Shown: positions 44,944-54,820, numbered from the stretch's first letter. The stretch: DNA of 64,000 bases from Nostocoides sp. HKS02 (GCF_009707485.1 NZ_CP046121.1:2294001-2358000), one strand, 5' to 3'. Notes: a model not told the origin generated them from the sequence alone. Numbers and translations are program-made.

Positions 44944-45771
44944 TCAGCGACGCCGTTGGCAGCGCCCGCACCAGAAGAGGTTGCGCCCGGCCACCACCTG
45001 GGTGCGGATCCTGGACCCGCACACCAAGCAGTGCTCGCCGTTGCGCTTGTAGACGTAGGACATCCGCTCGTCGAGACGCTCCTGGGTGCCCGCCGCCACG
45101 GCCGCCCGCACCTGCTCGACCTGATCCTCGACCGTGACGATCTTGCCCGTCGCGACGCCCAGCGGCAGCAGCTCCACCAGGTCGAGCCAGATGGCGTCCC
45201 AGGTCGTACGCCGCAGCTCGCGACCGGGGCGAAAGGGATCCACCCGCTGCCGGAACAGCACCTCGCTGCGATAGACGTTGCCGATCCCCGCCAGCACCGC
45301 CTGGTCCATGAGCAGCTCGGCGATGGGCTTGCCGCTGCGCGAGATCTTGCGCCAGGCGAGCTCCGGGTCGGGCTCGGGGCGCAGCGGGTCAGGGCCCAGC
45401 CGCGAGGTGACCGCCTCGACCTGTTCCGGGGTGATCACCGCGCAGAGGTTCGGCCCGCGCAGGTCCGCGACGTGCTCGGCGGTGGCGAGGCGCAGCCGCA
45501 CCTGCCCCACGACGGGCATCTCGCCGGCATACGGGCGGTCGTCGATGGTGAAGGTGCCGATCAGGCCGAGGTGGACGTGCAGCCACGCATCACCCTCGAA
45601 CTCGGCGAACAGGTGCTTGCCCCACGAGGTCGCGTGGACGAAGGTGCGGCCCGAGAGCAGGGCGGCGCCCGCGGCGAACTTGCCTTGGGGGCTGCTCGCC
45701 GTGGGCGCGGTGCCCCGGTATGCCGCGTCGAGGTCGCGGGCGAGCGCGAAAAGGGTGTGGCCTTCGGGCAT
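44944..45771 (-). CDS. nei: Fpg/Nei-family DNA glycosylase (endonuclease VIII-like)
   Basis: Base-excision enzyme for oxidised pyrimidines or purines, 275 residues. The mature N-terminus is MPEGHTL: Pro2 acts as nucleophile and Glu3 as catalyst, and the PEGH wording favours Nei over Fpg. The helix-two-turn-helix region has GIGNVYRSEVLF, and the C-terminal zinc finger has CLVCGSRIRTQVVAGRNLFWCGRC (four cysteines; partly shown). ATG at 45771. A LexA-site palindrome lies between it and the divergent imuA', so it may share SOS control. Confidence 0.94.
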   Translation of the reverse strand: MPEGHTLFALARDLDAAYRGTAPTASSPQGKFAAGAALLSGRTFVHATSWGKHLFAEFEGDAWLHVHLGLIGTFTIDDRPYAGEMPVVGQVRLRLATAEHVADLRGPNLCAVITPEQVEAVTSRLGPDPLRPEPDPELAWRKISRSGKPIAELLMDQAVLAGIGNVYRSEVLFRQRVDPFRPGRELRRTTWDAIWLDLVELLPLGVATGKIVTVEDQVEQVRAAVAAGTQERLDERMSYVYKRNGEHCLVCGSRIRTQVVAGRNLFWCGRCQRRR

Positions 45772-45835
45772 GGGCCCATCATGGGTCACGTGGCAGCGAT
45801 CGGGGCGCTGCGCCGCAGGGAAGGGCGCCTGGGTG

Positions 45836-45863
45836 GATGGGTGCCAGTCGATGGGTGCCAGTC
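45836..45863. repeat. Tandem 14-bp repeat next to the LexA palindrome
   Basis: GATGGGTGCCAGTC at 45836-45849 and 45850-45863, followed by a diverged third unit (GATCGGTGTCACTT) that runs into the palindrome. Confidence 0.8.
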
Positions 45864-45867
45864 GATC

Positions 45868-45919
45868 GGTGTCACTTGACCATGGTCGAACATATGTTCG
45901 ATCATGGTCAAGTGACACC
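45868..45919. promoter_or_regulatory. LexA (SOS) box in the centre of a 52-bp near-perfect palindrome
   Basis: TCGAACATATGTTCGA at 45886-45901 matches the actinobacterial LexA consensus (TCGAAC-N4-GTTCGA). It is the exact centre of a palindrome whose 26-bp arms (45868-45893 and 45894-45919) differ at a single base. The right arm contains the GTG start of imuA', so the site controls the mutasome operon and possibly nei in the other direction. Confidence 0.9.
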
Positions 45920-46594
45920 GGACGTAACGGCGCTCGCCACACGCCTGAACGAGATGCAGCGCACCGTCGTGCGCGAGCCCGTCAGGCTGGCGCCCGCGCT
46001 GGAGAACGTCCTGCCCGGCGGCCTGGTTGCCGGCTCCACCTACGCGGTCCAGGAGTCGACGAGTCTGGCGCTGTCCCTGCTCGCCAGCGCGTCGAGCGAC
46101 GGGCAGTGGGCGGCAGTCGTCGGCCTCCCCGACCTGGGCGCCGAGGCAGCCGCTGCGCTGGGGATCGACCTGTCCCGCACGGTCATGGTCCCGACGCCGG
46201 GCGACGAGTGGCCGATGGTCGTCGCGACCCTGGTCGAGGTGCTGCCCCTGGTCGTGCTGCGGCCCTCGTCGGGCGTCCAGGCGGGTCAGGTGTCCAGGCT
46301 GGCCGGGCGGTTGCGCCACCGCGGCGCGGTACTCGTGGTGCTGCTTCGCCGAGGTGAGCAGTGGCCCCGCGCCACGGCGCGCCTCGAGGTCGAGGCGACC
46401 AGCTGGCAGGGTCTGGACGCGGGCGTGGGTCACCTGCGCCACCGCCGCCTCACGGTGACCGTCCGAGCCAGGGACGGCAGGGCGCAGACCTCGTCGCTGT
46501 GGTTCGCCGATGGTGCACTCCGCCAGGCTCCCCCGAGGTCCACGTCACCGACCTCCAGCTCGCCACGTCCCGACCGGACTCCCGGGCCAGCTGA
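45912..46594 (+). CDS. ImuA'-like mutasome protein (RecA-fold), frameshifted near its 3' end
   Basis: First gene of the SOS mutasome cassette; ImuA' proteins are RecA-like accessory factors with no ATPase motif. The product shows VLPGGLVAGSTYAVQE, AAVVGLPDLGAEAAAALGI and a HRRLTVTVRARDGRAQTSSLWFAD region. Start GTG 45912 lies just after the LexA box; an in-frame ATG inside the box is unlikely. Beyond residue 205 the frame is only an antisense-like run overlapping imuB; adding one C to the run 46530-46534 lets it end at a TGA (46592-46594) overlapping the imuB start. Confidence 0.78.
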
Positions 46595-48180
46595 TGCAGA
46601 CCCGGGCGACGCCGTCACCCAAGGCGCACAAGACCGCACGCAGCATGATCCTGTGGTGTCCGGACTGGCCGGTCCGAGCCATCCGGCACACCAGCGTGGG
46701 CGCCGCCTTCCCCGAACGCACGCCGCTCGCACTGCTTGCCGCTGGCGCGGTGTATGCGTGTTCGGCCGCGGCCCGCAAGGAGGGCGTGCGCCGCGAGATG
46801 CGGTTGCGCGACGCCCAGTCCCGGTGCCCGGACCTGGTCACCTTCGACTACGACGCCGGGCTGGACCTGCGGGCGTTCGAGCCGGTCCTGGCCGCCGTCG
46901 AGGAGATCAGCCCGGGGGTGCAGCTGATCCGCCCGGGCACCTGTGCGCTGCGGGTCGACGGGTCCTCGCGCTACTTCCGCAGCGAGGAGGCGGTGGCGGC
47001 CGTCGTGGCCGAGCGGCTGGTCGAGCTCGGCGTCCCGGACTGCAGGTTCGGCATCGCTGACAGCACGTTCACCGCTGAGCAGGCGGCCCGGCGCGCCTTG
47101 CCCCAGGACTGCGTGGTGGTCGAGCCGGGCGGGTCAGCCGAGTTCCTCAGCCCCCTGCCGGTCAGCGTGCTCGACCGCCCCGAGCTCGTCAGCGTGCTGC
47201 GCCGACTCGGGCTGCGCACGCTCGGTGCGTTCGCTGCCCTGCCGCACCGCGACGTGCTGAACCGGTTCGGCGACGACGGCGCCCGAGCGCACCAGCTGGC
47301 CGGCGGCACCGACGATCGCCCCTTCGTCCCGCGCCGCCCACCTCAGGACCACGAGTGCGCGGTCAGCTTCGAGCCCGCCCTGGAGCAGATCGACCCGATC
47401 GCCTTCAGCATGCGACAGGGGGTCGACGAGTTCGTCGCCCGGCTGACCTCGCGCCACCTGGTCTGCACGAGCATCTGGATCGAGGTGCACACCGACCGCG
47501 GGGACACCACGGCACAGCAGTGGACCCATCCGCACTGGTTCACCGCTGCCGACGTCATCGACCGGTTGCGGTGGCAACTTGCCGCCGACGGGGTGGACGC
47601 CCCCGTCGTCCAGGTCAGGATCATCCCCGAAACCCTTGCGCCGCAAGGCGATTTCGACGAGGGGCTGTGGGGTGGCGGCTCCGACCTGCGCATCGAGCGG
47701 GCCATCTCCAAGGTGCAGGCAGCCCTCGGGCGCGAGTCGGTGGTCACCGCGGTCTGCGGCGGCGGCCGCACCCCCGTCGAGCGCCAGACCATGGTCCCCT
47801 GGGGCGACCTGCCGACTCCGACCCGATCCGCCACCCAGCCCTGGCCGGGCAGCCTGCCACCGCCGGCTCCGGCCACGGTGTTCCAGCAGCCCAGGCCGGC
47901 GTGCGTCGTCGATGCCTTCGACCGCCCCGTCGACGTCACCGACCGTGGCGCGTTGACGGCGGCCCCGCATCGGTTCGCCGTGGGCGATCCCGGCGCCACG
48001 GAGCCGCTCGAGCTGCGTCCGGTCGACGCCTGGGCCGGACCATGGCTCATCGAGTCACGGTGGTGGGACCCCCAGAGCGCACGCCGCGGGGCCTGGTTCC
48101 AGCTGGTCGACCCGGCCGGCCACGCCTGGCTGCTCGGGCTCGACGGCGGCGTGTGGTGGGCAGAGGCCCGCTATGACTGA
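46594..48180 (+). CDS. imuB: ImuB, Y-family polymerase-like mutasome subunit
   Basis: Non-catalytic DinB homologue that links DnaE2 to the sliding clamp in damage-induced mutagenesis, 528 residues. It has the Y-family order (fingers/palm from SMILWCPDWPVRAI, then helix-hairpin-helix and little finger), but catalytic acidic residues at the usual DMD and SxDE positions are absent (the second reads ISPGVQLIRPG), as expected for ImuB. A long C-terminal part ends WWDPQSARRGAWFQLVDPAGH. ATG at 46594 overlaps the imuA' stop. Confidence 0.93.
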   Translation: MQTRATPSPKAHKTARSMILWCPDWPVRAIRHTSVGAAFPERTPLALLAAGAVYACSAAARKEGVRREMRLRDAQSRCPDLVTFDYDAGLDLRAFEPVLAAVEEISPGVQLIRPGTCALRVDGSSRYFRSEEAVAAVVAERLVELGVPDCRFGIADSTFTAEQAARRALPQDCVVVEPGGSAEFLSPLPVSVLDRPELVSVLRRLGLRTLGAFAALPHRDVLNRFGDDGARAHQLAGGTDDRPFVPRRPPQDHECAVSFEPALEQIDPIAFSMRQGVDEFVARLTSRHLVCTSIWIEVHTDRGDTTAQQWTHPHWFTAADVIDRLRWQLAADGVDAPVVQVRIIPETLAPQGDFDEGLWGGGSDLRIERAISKVQAALGRESVVTAVCGGGRTPVERQTMVPWGDLPTPTRSATQPWPGSLPPPAPATVFQQPRPACVVDAFDRPVDVTDRGALTAAPHRFAVGDPGATEPLELRPVDAWAGPWLIESRWWDPQSARRGAWFQLVDPAGHAWLLGLDGGVWWAEARYD

Positions 48181-48206
48181 TCCGACTGACCGGGAGGGTG
48201 AGCGCC

Positions 48207-51200
48207 ATGGGCTGGGATAACCCGGTGGTGCCCTGGTCCGAGCTGGAGCGGCGGCTCTCCGACCACCACCGCGAGGGCGTGCCCGTCGGAGTGCCGGTCC
48301 CCGACGGAGGGGACGCACCAGGGTGGTCACGCAAGCGTGCGGCGTATGCCGCGCGGCCCAGGGTGCGCCGACCCGAGGACGTCACCGCCTATGCCGAGCT
48401 GCACTGCCACTCCCACTACAGCTTTCTCGACGGCGCGAGCAGCCCGGAGGCGCTGGTCGAGGAGGCGGTCGGCCACGGCCTGGCCGCCCTCGCCCTGACC
48501 GACCACGACGGGTTCTACGGGGTGGTCCGGATGGCCGAGGCGGCCGAGGCCTACGCGCTGCCCACGGTCTTCGGTGCCGAGCTCTCGCTGGGCCTGACCG
48601 CACCCCAGAACGGCGTGGCAGACCCCGAGGGCGACCACCTGCTGGTGCTCGCCCGCGGAGAGCGGGGCTACCACCGGCTCGCCGAGATCATCACCACCGC
48701 CCAGCTCGCCGGTGCCGAGAAGGGCAAGCCCGTCTACGACCTCCACGAGGTCGCCGACCGCTGCCGGGGCGAGGTGATGGTGCTCACCGGCTGCCGCAAG
48801 GGCGCAGTCCGCCGGGCGCTCACCGGCGGTCCTGGTGGTGCGAGGCGGTTGGACCCGGCGGCGGCGGCGCCAGCCCTGCACCACCTCATCGACCTCTTCG
48901 GGCCCGACCACGTGCTCGTCGAGGTCTTCGACCACGGACAACCCCTCGACAGCACGGTCAACGACGCCTTGGCCGTGGCCGCCGCCGAGGCCGGGCTCCC
49001 GGTCGTGGCGACCAACAACGTCCACTTCGCCACGCCGAAGGCCGCCCGTCTCGCCCAGGCCGTCGCCGCGGTGCGGGCCCGCCGCGCCCTCGACGCCATG
49101 GACGGGTGGCTGCCCGCCGCGGGCACGGCATACCTGCGCTCTGGCGCCGAGATGGCCGCACGCTTCGCGCGGTTCCCCGGTGCGGTGGAACGCACCGTCG
49201 ACATCGCCGCCGACCTCGCCTTCCCCCTGCGCAGCGCCTCGCCGAGGCTGCCCAAGCAGGCCGTGCCCGACGGCCACACGACGATGTCGTGGTTGCGTGA
49301 GCTGGTTCGCCGTGGTGCCGAACGGCTCTACCCGAACGCCCCCGCCAGCACCGCCGAGCGGCTGGAGCGTGAGCTCCGCGTCATCGAGGAGAAGGACTTC
49401 CCGGGGTACTTCCTCATCGTCCACGACATCGTGGCGTTCGCCCGCAGTCGCGGGATCCTCTGCCAGGGAAGAGGATCCGCCGCCAACTCGGCGGTGTGCT
49501 ACGCGCTGGGCATCACCGCCGTCGACTCGATCCGCTACGACCTCCCGTTCGAGCGGTTCCTCTCTGCGGTGCGCGACGAGGAGCCCGACATCGACGTCGA
49601 CTTCGACTCCGATCGCCGTGAGGAGGTCATCCAGTGGGTCTACGAGAAGTACGGCCGTCGCAACGCCGCCCAGGTCGCCAACGTCATCACCTACCGTCCC
49701 AAGTCGGCGATCCGTGACGTCGCCAAGGCCCTCGGCTACTCGGTCGGCCAGCAGGACGCCTGGTCCAAGCAGATGGACTCGTGGTCGAGCGTGGTGGCCG
49801 CCGGCGCCGACCACGACATCCCGCCTCGGGTGGTGGGCCTGGCCCAGGAGCTGCTGGGGTCACCACGCCACCTGGGCATCCACTCCGGCGGGATGGTGCT
49901 CACCGACCGACCGGTCGGCGAGGTATGCCCGATCGAGCCTGCGCGCATGGACAACCGCACCGTCCTGCAGTGGGACAAGGACGACTGCGCCTGGATGGGG
50001 CTGGTCAAGTTCGACCTGCTGGGGCTGGGGATGCTCGGCGCCCTCCAGCACACCCTGACGCTGGTGGCCGACCACCTCGGTGAGCGGTGGGAGCTCGCGA
50101 CGCTGCCCAAGGAGGAGCGTGGCGTCTACGACATGCTGTGCCGAGCCGACTCGGTCGGGGTGTTCCAGGTCGAGAGCCGCGCCCAGATCGGCACCCTCCC
50201 GCGACTCAAGCCACGCTGCTTCTACGACCTCGTCATCGAGATCGCGCTCATCCGGCCGGGGCCGATCCAGGGCGGCGCGGTCCATCCGTACATCCGGCGC
50301 CGCACCGGTGAGGAGCCGGTCACCTACCTGCACCCCAAGCTCGAACCCGTGCTGAGCCGCACCAAGGGCGTGCCGCTTGTTCCAGGAGCAGCTCATGCAG
50401 ATGGCCGTCGCGGTGGGCGACTGCACCGCGGCCGAGGCCGACCTGCTGCGCCGCGCCATGGGTTCCAAGCGAGGCATCGAGAAGATCGCCACCTTGCGTG
50501 CCCAGCTCTATGCCGGCATGGAGCACAACGGCATCACCGGGTCCTTGGCCGACGAGATCTACGCCAAGATCGAGGCCTTCGCGAACTTCGGTTTCGCCGA
50601 GAGCCACGCGCTGAGCTTCGGACTGCTGGTCTACGCGAGCTCGTGGCTCAAGCTGCACTACCCGGGCGCGTTTCTCGTCGGCCTCCTGCGCTCCCAGCCG
50701 ATGGGGTTCTACTCGCCGCAGAGCCTCGTGGCCGACGCCCGCCGACACGGGGTCGAGGTGCTGCGTCCCGACATCCTCGCCTCCGGGGTGCAGGCCGACC
50801 TCGAGCCGCTCACCGGAGGGACCCCCGGCGGGATGGACGCCTGCCTGCAGCAGTCCCAGCCACCGGTGGGTGACTTCGATGCCGACGCGCGCGTCGACCA
50901 CGCCGACCACCGGCGCGACGGGAGGTATGCCGTGCGGCTGGGGCTGGCGGACGTCACCTCGATCGGGGTCCCGCTCGCCACCCGGATCGTCGACGAGCGG
51001 CTGGCGAACGGCCCGTTCACCAGCATGACCGACCTGACCCGCCGGGTCCGGTTGACCGTGCCGCAGGTCGAGGCACTGGCCACGGCACGGGCCTTCGACT
51101 GCTTCGGGCTGAGTCGTCGTCAGGCCCTGTGGGACTCGGGCCGGGCAACACTGGAGAGCGCCGGGCAGCTGCAGGGTCTGGTCATGGACTCGACGATCCC

Positions 51201-51624
51201 GGCGCTGCCGGGCATGGAACCCGTCGAGGACACGATGGCCGACCTGTGGGCACTCGGGATCTCGCCGCAGGACCACCCGATCACGCACGTGCGCCCGCTG
51301 CTGGACGCGCGCGGGGTCCTGGCAGTCTCGACCCTCGCCACCACCGAGCCCGGCCGGGTGCGGGTCGGCGGGGTGGTCACTCATCGGCAGCGACCGGCGA
51401 CGGCGGGTGGGGTGACCTTCCTCAACCTCGAGGACGAGACCGGCATGCTCAATGTCATCTGCTCGACCGGTGTCTGGACTCGCTACCGTCGGCTGGTCCG
51501 CCAGTCGAACGCGCTCGTGGTGCGCGGAATGCTGGAGCGTCGGGGGTCAGTGGTCAACCTCCTGGCCGACCGGATCGACCTCCTGCCGCTGGCCATCCGC
51601 ACGCCGTCGCGCGACTTCCGCTGA
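48207..51624 (+). CDS. dnaE2: Error-prone DNA polymerase DnaE2, frameshifted
   Basis: C-family polymerase for SOS mutagenesis, about 1138 residues when joined. PHP domain with AELHCHSHYSFLDGASSPEAL (partly shown) and LALTDHDGFYGV at about 60-110; catalytic aspartates in PDIDVDFDSDRREEV near 459-473; OB-fold near the C-terminus. The frame shifts at GCTTGTTCC (50375-50383): deleting one T joins KGVPL to FQEQLMQMAVAVG. ATG at 48207 has GGGAGG nine bases upstream; the GTG at 48198 leaves no spacing. It follows imuB by 26 bp. Confidence 0.92.
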
Positions 51625-51657
51625 ACGCGGGACGTCCGGTGCTGCCGGCACGGCCGC

Positions 51658-52518
51658 TCAGCTGGCCTTCTTGGTCGCCTTCTTCGCTGTCGCCTTCTTC
51701 GCGGCGGTCTTCGTCGCCGGCTTCTCCGCGGTGCCCTCGCCGCGGGAGGCCTTGGCCTTGTCGACCGACTTCTTCAGCGCCGCGAGCAGGTCCACGACCT
51801 CGCCCGAGTCGTCCTTCGACGTCGGCGCCAGCTGCACCTCGCCGCCCTCGACCTTGGCCTTGACCAGCGACTCCAGCGCGGCGGCATAGTCGTCCTCGTA
51901 GTCGTCGGGCTGGTAGTCGCCCGCGAGCTGCTCGATGAGCAGATCGGCCATGGCCAGCTCCTGCTTGGTGGCCTTGGCGTCGTCGTCGAGGGTCGCGAAG
52001 TCGGGCTTGCGGATCTCGTCGGGCCACAACATCGTCTGCATGACGATGACGCCCTCGTGCACGCGCAGCACCGCCATCGTCATCCGCGTGCGGATCGAGA
52101 CCGTCACGACCGCGACCCGGTTCTCCTTCTCCAGGGCGTCGCGGAGCAGGATGTAGGGCTTGGTCGAGGCCTTGTCCGGCTCGAGGTAGTACGACTTGTC
52201 GTAGTACATGGGGTCGATCTGCTCGGCCGGCACGAACTTCTCGACCGAGATCTCCTTGCTGCTGGTCGCAGGCAGGTCCTTGAAGTCCTCGTCGGTGAGG
52301 ACGACCATCTCGCCGTCCTCGGTCTCGTACCCCTTGGCGATGTCGTCGTACGACACGATCTCGCCGTCGATGCTGCAGACCCGCTGGTACTTGATCCGGC
52401 CGCCGTCCTCACGGTGCACCTGCCGGAACTGCACGTCGTGGTTCTCCGTGGCGGAGTACAGCCGGATCGGTACGTTGACCAGGCCGAAGGACACCGCGCC
52501 CTTCCAGATCGCTCGCAT
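51658..52518 (-). CDS. ku: Non-homologous end-joining protein Ku
   Basis: Homodimeric ring that binds DNA ends and recruits the LigD-type ligase, 286 residues. The core is typical (MRAIWKGAVSFGLVNVPIRLY in part, later EGVIVMQTMLWPDEIR), and the C-terminal 30 residues are a Lys/Ala/Thr-rich tail (KKATAKKATKKAS), a feature linked to DNA binding in mycobacterial Ku. ATG at 52518. It is divergent from the ligase gene, with 76 bp of shared upstream region. Confidence 0.96.
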   Translation of the reverse strand: MRAIWKGAVSFGLVNVPIRLYSATENHDVQFRQVHREDGGRIKYQRVCSIDGEIVSYDDIAKGYETEDGEMVVLTDEDFKDLPATSSKEISVEKFVPAEQIDPMYYDKSYYLEPDKASTKPYILLRDALEKENRVAVVTVSIRTRMTMAVLRVHEGVIVMQTMLWPDEIRKPDFATLDDDAKATKQELAMADLLIEQLAGDYQPDDYEDDYAAALESLVKAKVEGGEVQLAPTSKDDSGEVVDLLAALKKSVDKAKASRGEGTAEKPATKTAAKKATAKKATKKAS

Positions 52519-52594
52519 GGTCGGATCCTCCCGTATGCCGCGGGGCTGGTCCAGCCTCGCCCCTGGACCCAGCCTATTGCGTCAGGATGGCCCC

Positions 52595-53533
52595 ATGCGC
52601 CCCATGCTGGCCACCCGAGCCACTGCCATCCCGGCAGGGGCGGAGTGGATCCATGAGGTGAAGTGGGACGGCATGCGGGTGCTGGCGGACGTCCGTGACG
52701 GCGTGCTCACCCTGACGTCCCGCACCGGCAACGACGTCACGGCGTCCTACCCCGAGCTGGCCGGCCTGAGCGGCCTCTACGACGACATGCTGCTCGACGG
52801 CGAGGTGGTCGCCCTCGACGGCGGCCGCCCGTCCTTCGGGGCGCTGGCGGACCGGATGCACGTGCGTGACCGACGCAAGGCCGAGCGGCTGGCCGCCACC
52901 CGGCCGGTGACGCTCATGGTGTTCGACCTGCTGCGGCTCTACGGCGCGGACCTCACCACCCAACCACTGTCGGCCCGGCGCGAGATGCTCGAGCGACTCG
53001 ACCTCGACGGGCGCCACTGGCAGGTGCCACCGGTCTACGACGACGGACCCGAGCTGTTCGCCGCGACCCTCGAGCAAGGCCTCGAGGGAGTGGTGAGCAA
53101 GCGGCTCTCGTCGACCTACCTGCCCGGACGGCGTTCCACCGACTGGCTGAAGTCGCCGCACCACACCACGATCTCGGTGGTCGTCGGCGGCTGGCGCGCG
53201 GAGAAGACCAACGAGTCCGGGCGGCTCGGCGCGGTGCTCGTCGGCCTGCCCGACGGCGCTGGCGGCTGGCGGTATGCCGGCGGGCTGGGCAGTGGGATCG
53301 CCGGGCGCGCCGCGACCCAGCTGGCCGAGGCGCTCGCACCGCTGCGCCGCCAGGACTCCCCGTTCAGCACCGAGGTGCCCCGCATCGACGCCGTCGGCGT
53401 GACCTGGGTCGAGCCCACCCTGGTCGTCGAGGCCCGCGCGCTCGAGGTGACGCGCGACGGCCGGCTGCGCCAGCCGGCATACCTCGGGATTCGCACCGAC
53501 CTCACGCCCCGCGACCTGCAGGACGAGCCGTGA
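52595..53533 (+). CDS. ATP-dependent DNA ligase (LigC/LigD ligase domain)
   Basis: Stand-alone ATP-dependent ligase, 312 residues. Motif I is HEVKWDGMRVL with the adenylated lysine at residue 23, then DGEVVALDGG (motif III), LEGVVSKRL (motif IV) and DWLKSP (motif V), followed by the OB domain. It corresponds to the ligase part of LigD, not fused to polymerase or phosphoesterase parts. ATG at 52595. Its stop overlaps the polymerase-domain gene by 4 bp, and Ku is divergent, so it is an NHEJ ligase by context. Confidence 0.93.
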   Translation: MRPMLATRATAIPAGAEWIHEVKWDGMRVLADVRDGVLTLTSRTGNDVTASYPELAGLSGLYDDMLLDGEVVALDGGRPSFGALADRMHVRDRRKAERLAATRPVTLMVFDLLRLYGADLTTQPLSARREMLERLDLDGRHWQVPPVYDDGPELFAATLEQGLEGVVSKRLSSTYLPGRRSTDWLKSPHHTTISVVVGGWRAEKTNESGRLGAVLVGLPDGAGGWRYAGGLGSGIAGRAATQLAEALAPLRRQDSPFSTEVPRIDAVGVTWVEPTLVVEARALEVTRDGRLRQPAYLGIRTDLTPRDLQDEP

Positions 53534-54399
53534 CCGAGAACGCCGCCGTCCTCGTCGAGGGACGCAAGCTCAAGCTGACCAGCCTCGACAAGCTGCTCTA
53601 CCCGTCCACCGAGACGACCAAGGGCGAGGTGCTCAGCTACTACGCCCAGGTGGCGCCGGTGCTCCTGCCCCACCTCGCCGGACGCCCGCTCACCCGGGTG
53701 CGCTGGCCGCACGGCACCGGCGACCAGAGCTTCTTCGAGAAGAACCTGCCGTCCGGGGCGCCGTCCTGGCTGCCTCGGGTGAAGCTCGACGACGTCACCT
53801 ATCCGATGGTCGACGACCTCGCCCACCTCACCTACCTGGTCAACCTCAACTCGATCGAGCTGCACATCCCCCAGTGGAGGGTCGACGCCGACGGCGAGCG
53901 CCAGCGCCCGGACCGCCTCGTCATCGACCTCGACCCCGGCGCGCCGGCCGGGCTCAAGGAGTGCGCGACGGTGGCCCTGATGGTGCGCGAACGACTGGGC
54001 GCCCTCGGCCTCGACCTGTTCCCCGTCACCAGCGGGAGCAAGGGCATGCAGCTGTATGCCGCGCTGCCGGGCGACCTCACCTCCGACCAGGTGCGTGACC
54101 TCGCCCAGCAGCTGGCGCAGGAGCTCACCAAGAAGCAGCCCGAGCTCATCGTCTGGAAGATGACCAAGTCGCTGCGCCCCGGGAAGGTCTTCCTCGACTG
54201 GAGCCAGAACGTCGCGGCGAAGACGACCATCTGCCCGTACTCGCTGCGTGGGAAGGAGACGCCGACCGTGGCGGCCCCCCGCACGTGGGACGAGGTCGAC
54301 GCCGGTGCGCGGGGGGAGACCTTCGAACAGCTGATGTTCGACGAGGTGCTGGATCGTCTCGACGAGCACGGCGACCTCGTGGCCGACCTGCTCGCCTAA
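53530..54399 (+). CDS. LigD polymerase (primase-like) domain protein
   Basis: AEP-type polymerase used in end joining, 289 residues. The hallmark motifs are present: DKLLYPSTETTKGEVLSYY near the start, VRWPHGTGDQSFFEKN, the catalytic VIDLDPGAPAG and the VTSGSKGMQLYAAL region. It is usually the N-terminal or C-terminal domain of LigD; here a separate gene coupled to the ligase gene (GTG at 53530, GTGA overlap). The LigD phosphoesterase domain is not in the window. Confidence 0.95.
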   Translation: MTENAAVLVEGRKLKLTSLDKLLYPSTETTKGEVLSYYAQVAPVLLPHLAGRPLTRVRWPHGTGDQSFFEKNLPSGAPSWLPRVKLDDVTYPMVDDLAHLTYLVNLNSIELHIPQWRVDADGERQRPDRLVIDLDPGAPAGLKECATVALMVRERLGALGLDLFPVTSGSKGMQLYAALPGDLTSDQVRDLAQQLAQELTKKQPELIVWKMTKSLRPGKVFLDWSQNVAAKTTICPYSLRGKETPTVAAPRTWDEVDAGARGETFEQLMFDEVLDRLDEHGDLVADLLA

Positions 54400-54407
54400 C
54401 AGTCGAT

Positions 54408-54734
54408 TCAGTGGGCCTTGTCGTAGGCCGCCTGGATCTCTGCGGAAATTCGGCCACGGTCGCTCACCTTATGGCCATTCTTGCGCGCCCAGTCCCGCAC
54501 GTCCGCGAGGTCACGCTTGCCGCCACCGCGTGAGGACGGGCGTCCTGCGGCCCGGCGGCCGCCGGCACGTCGGGCATGACCGACGTACGGCGCCAAGGAA
54601 TCACGCAACCCGGCGGCATTCGCGGCGTTGAGGTCGATCTCATAGGTGACGCCGTCGAGGGCGAAGGTGACGGTCTCGTCGGCCTCCGATCCGTCGAGGT
54701 CGTCCTCAAGAACAATGTTGACGCGCTGAGCCAT
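54408..54734 (-). CDS. lsr2: Lsr2 nucleoid-associated protein
   Basis: Histone-like xenogeneic silencer of actinobacteria, 108 residues. N-terminal dimerisation domain AQRVNIVLEDDLDGSEADETV (in part) and C-terminal AT-hook-like DNA-binding domain RDWARKNGHKVSDRGRISAEI with the RGR motif. ATG at 54734 with AGGAAAGG upstream. It is convergent with the NHEJ polymerase gene, only eight bases apart. The upstream 86 bp are A+T rich, which fits Lsr2 binding to its own promoter. Confidence 0.96.
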   Translation of the reverse strand: MAQRVNIVLEDDLDGSEADETVTFALDGVTYEIDLNAANAAGLRDSLAPYVGHARRAGGRRAAGRPSSRGGGKRDLADVRDWARKNGHKVSDRGRISAEIQAAYDKAH

Positions 54735-54820
54735 GCGAATTCCTTTCCTACGAAGAAGATGCAGGTCTCAAAATAGGGCCTGGCGCCGCAAAAAAGAAAT
54801 GGGCTATGGCTATTCCCCGG

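Noticed and set aside
45786..45875. Minus-strand 29-codon frame starting in the LexA palindrome
   Set aside because: Its first codons mirror imuA' only because the region is palindromic; the rest is a shadow of the nei-imuA' spacer.
46530..47060. ImuA' frame continuing 155 residues into imuB
   Set aside because: The extension is low-complexity Arg/Gly/Pro and overlaps the well-supported imuB frame; a one-base change gives a stop overlapping the imuB start.
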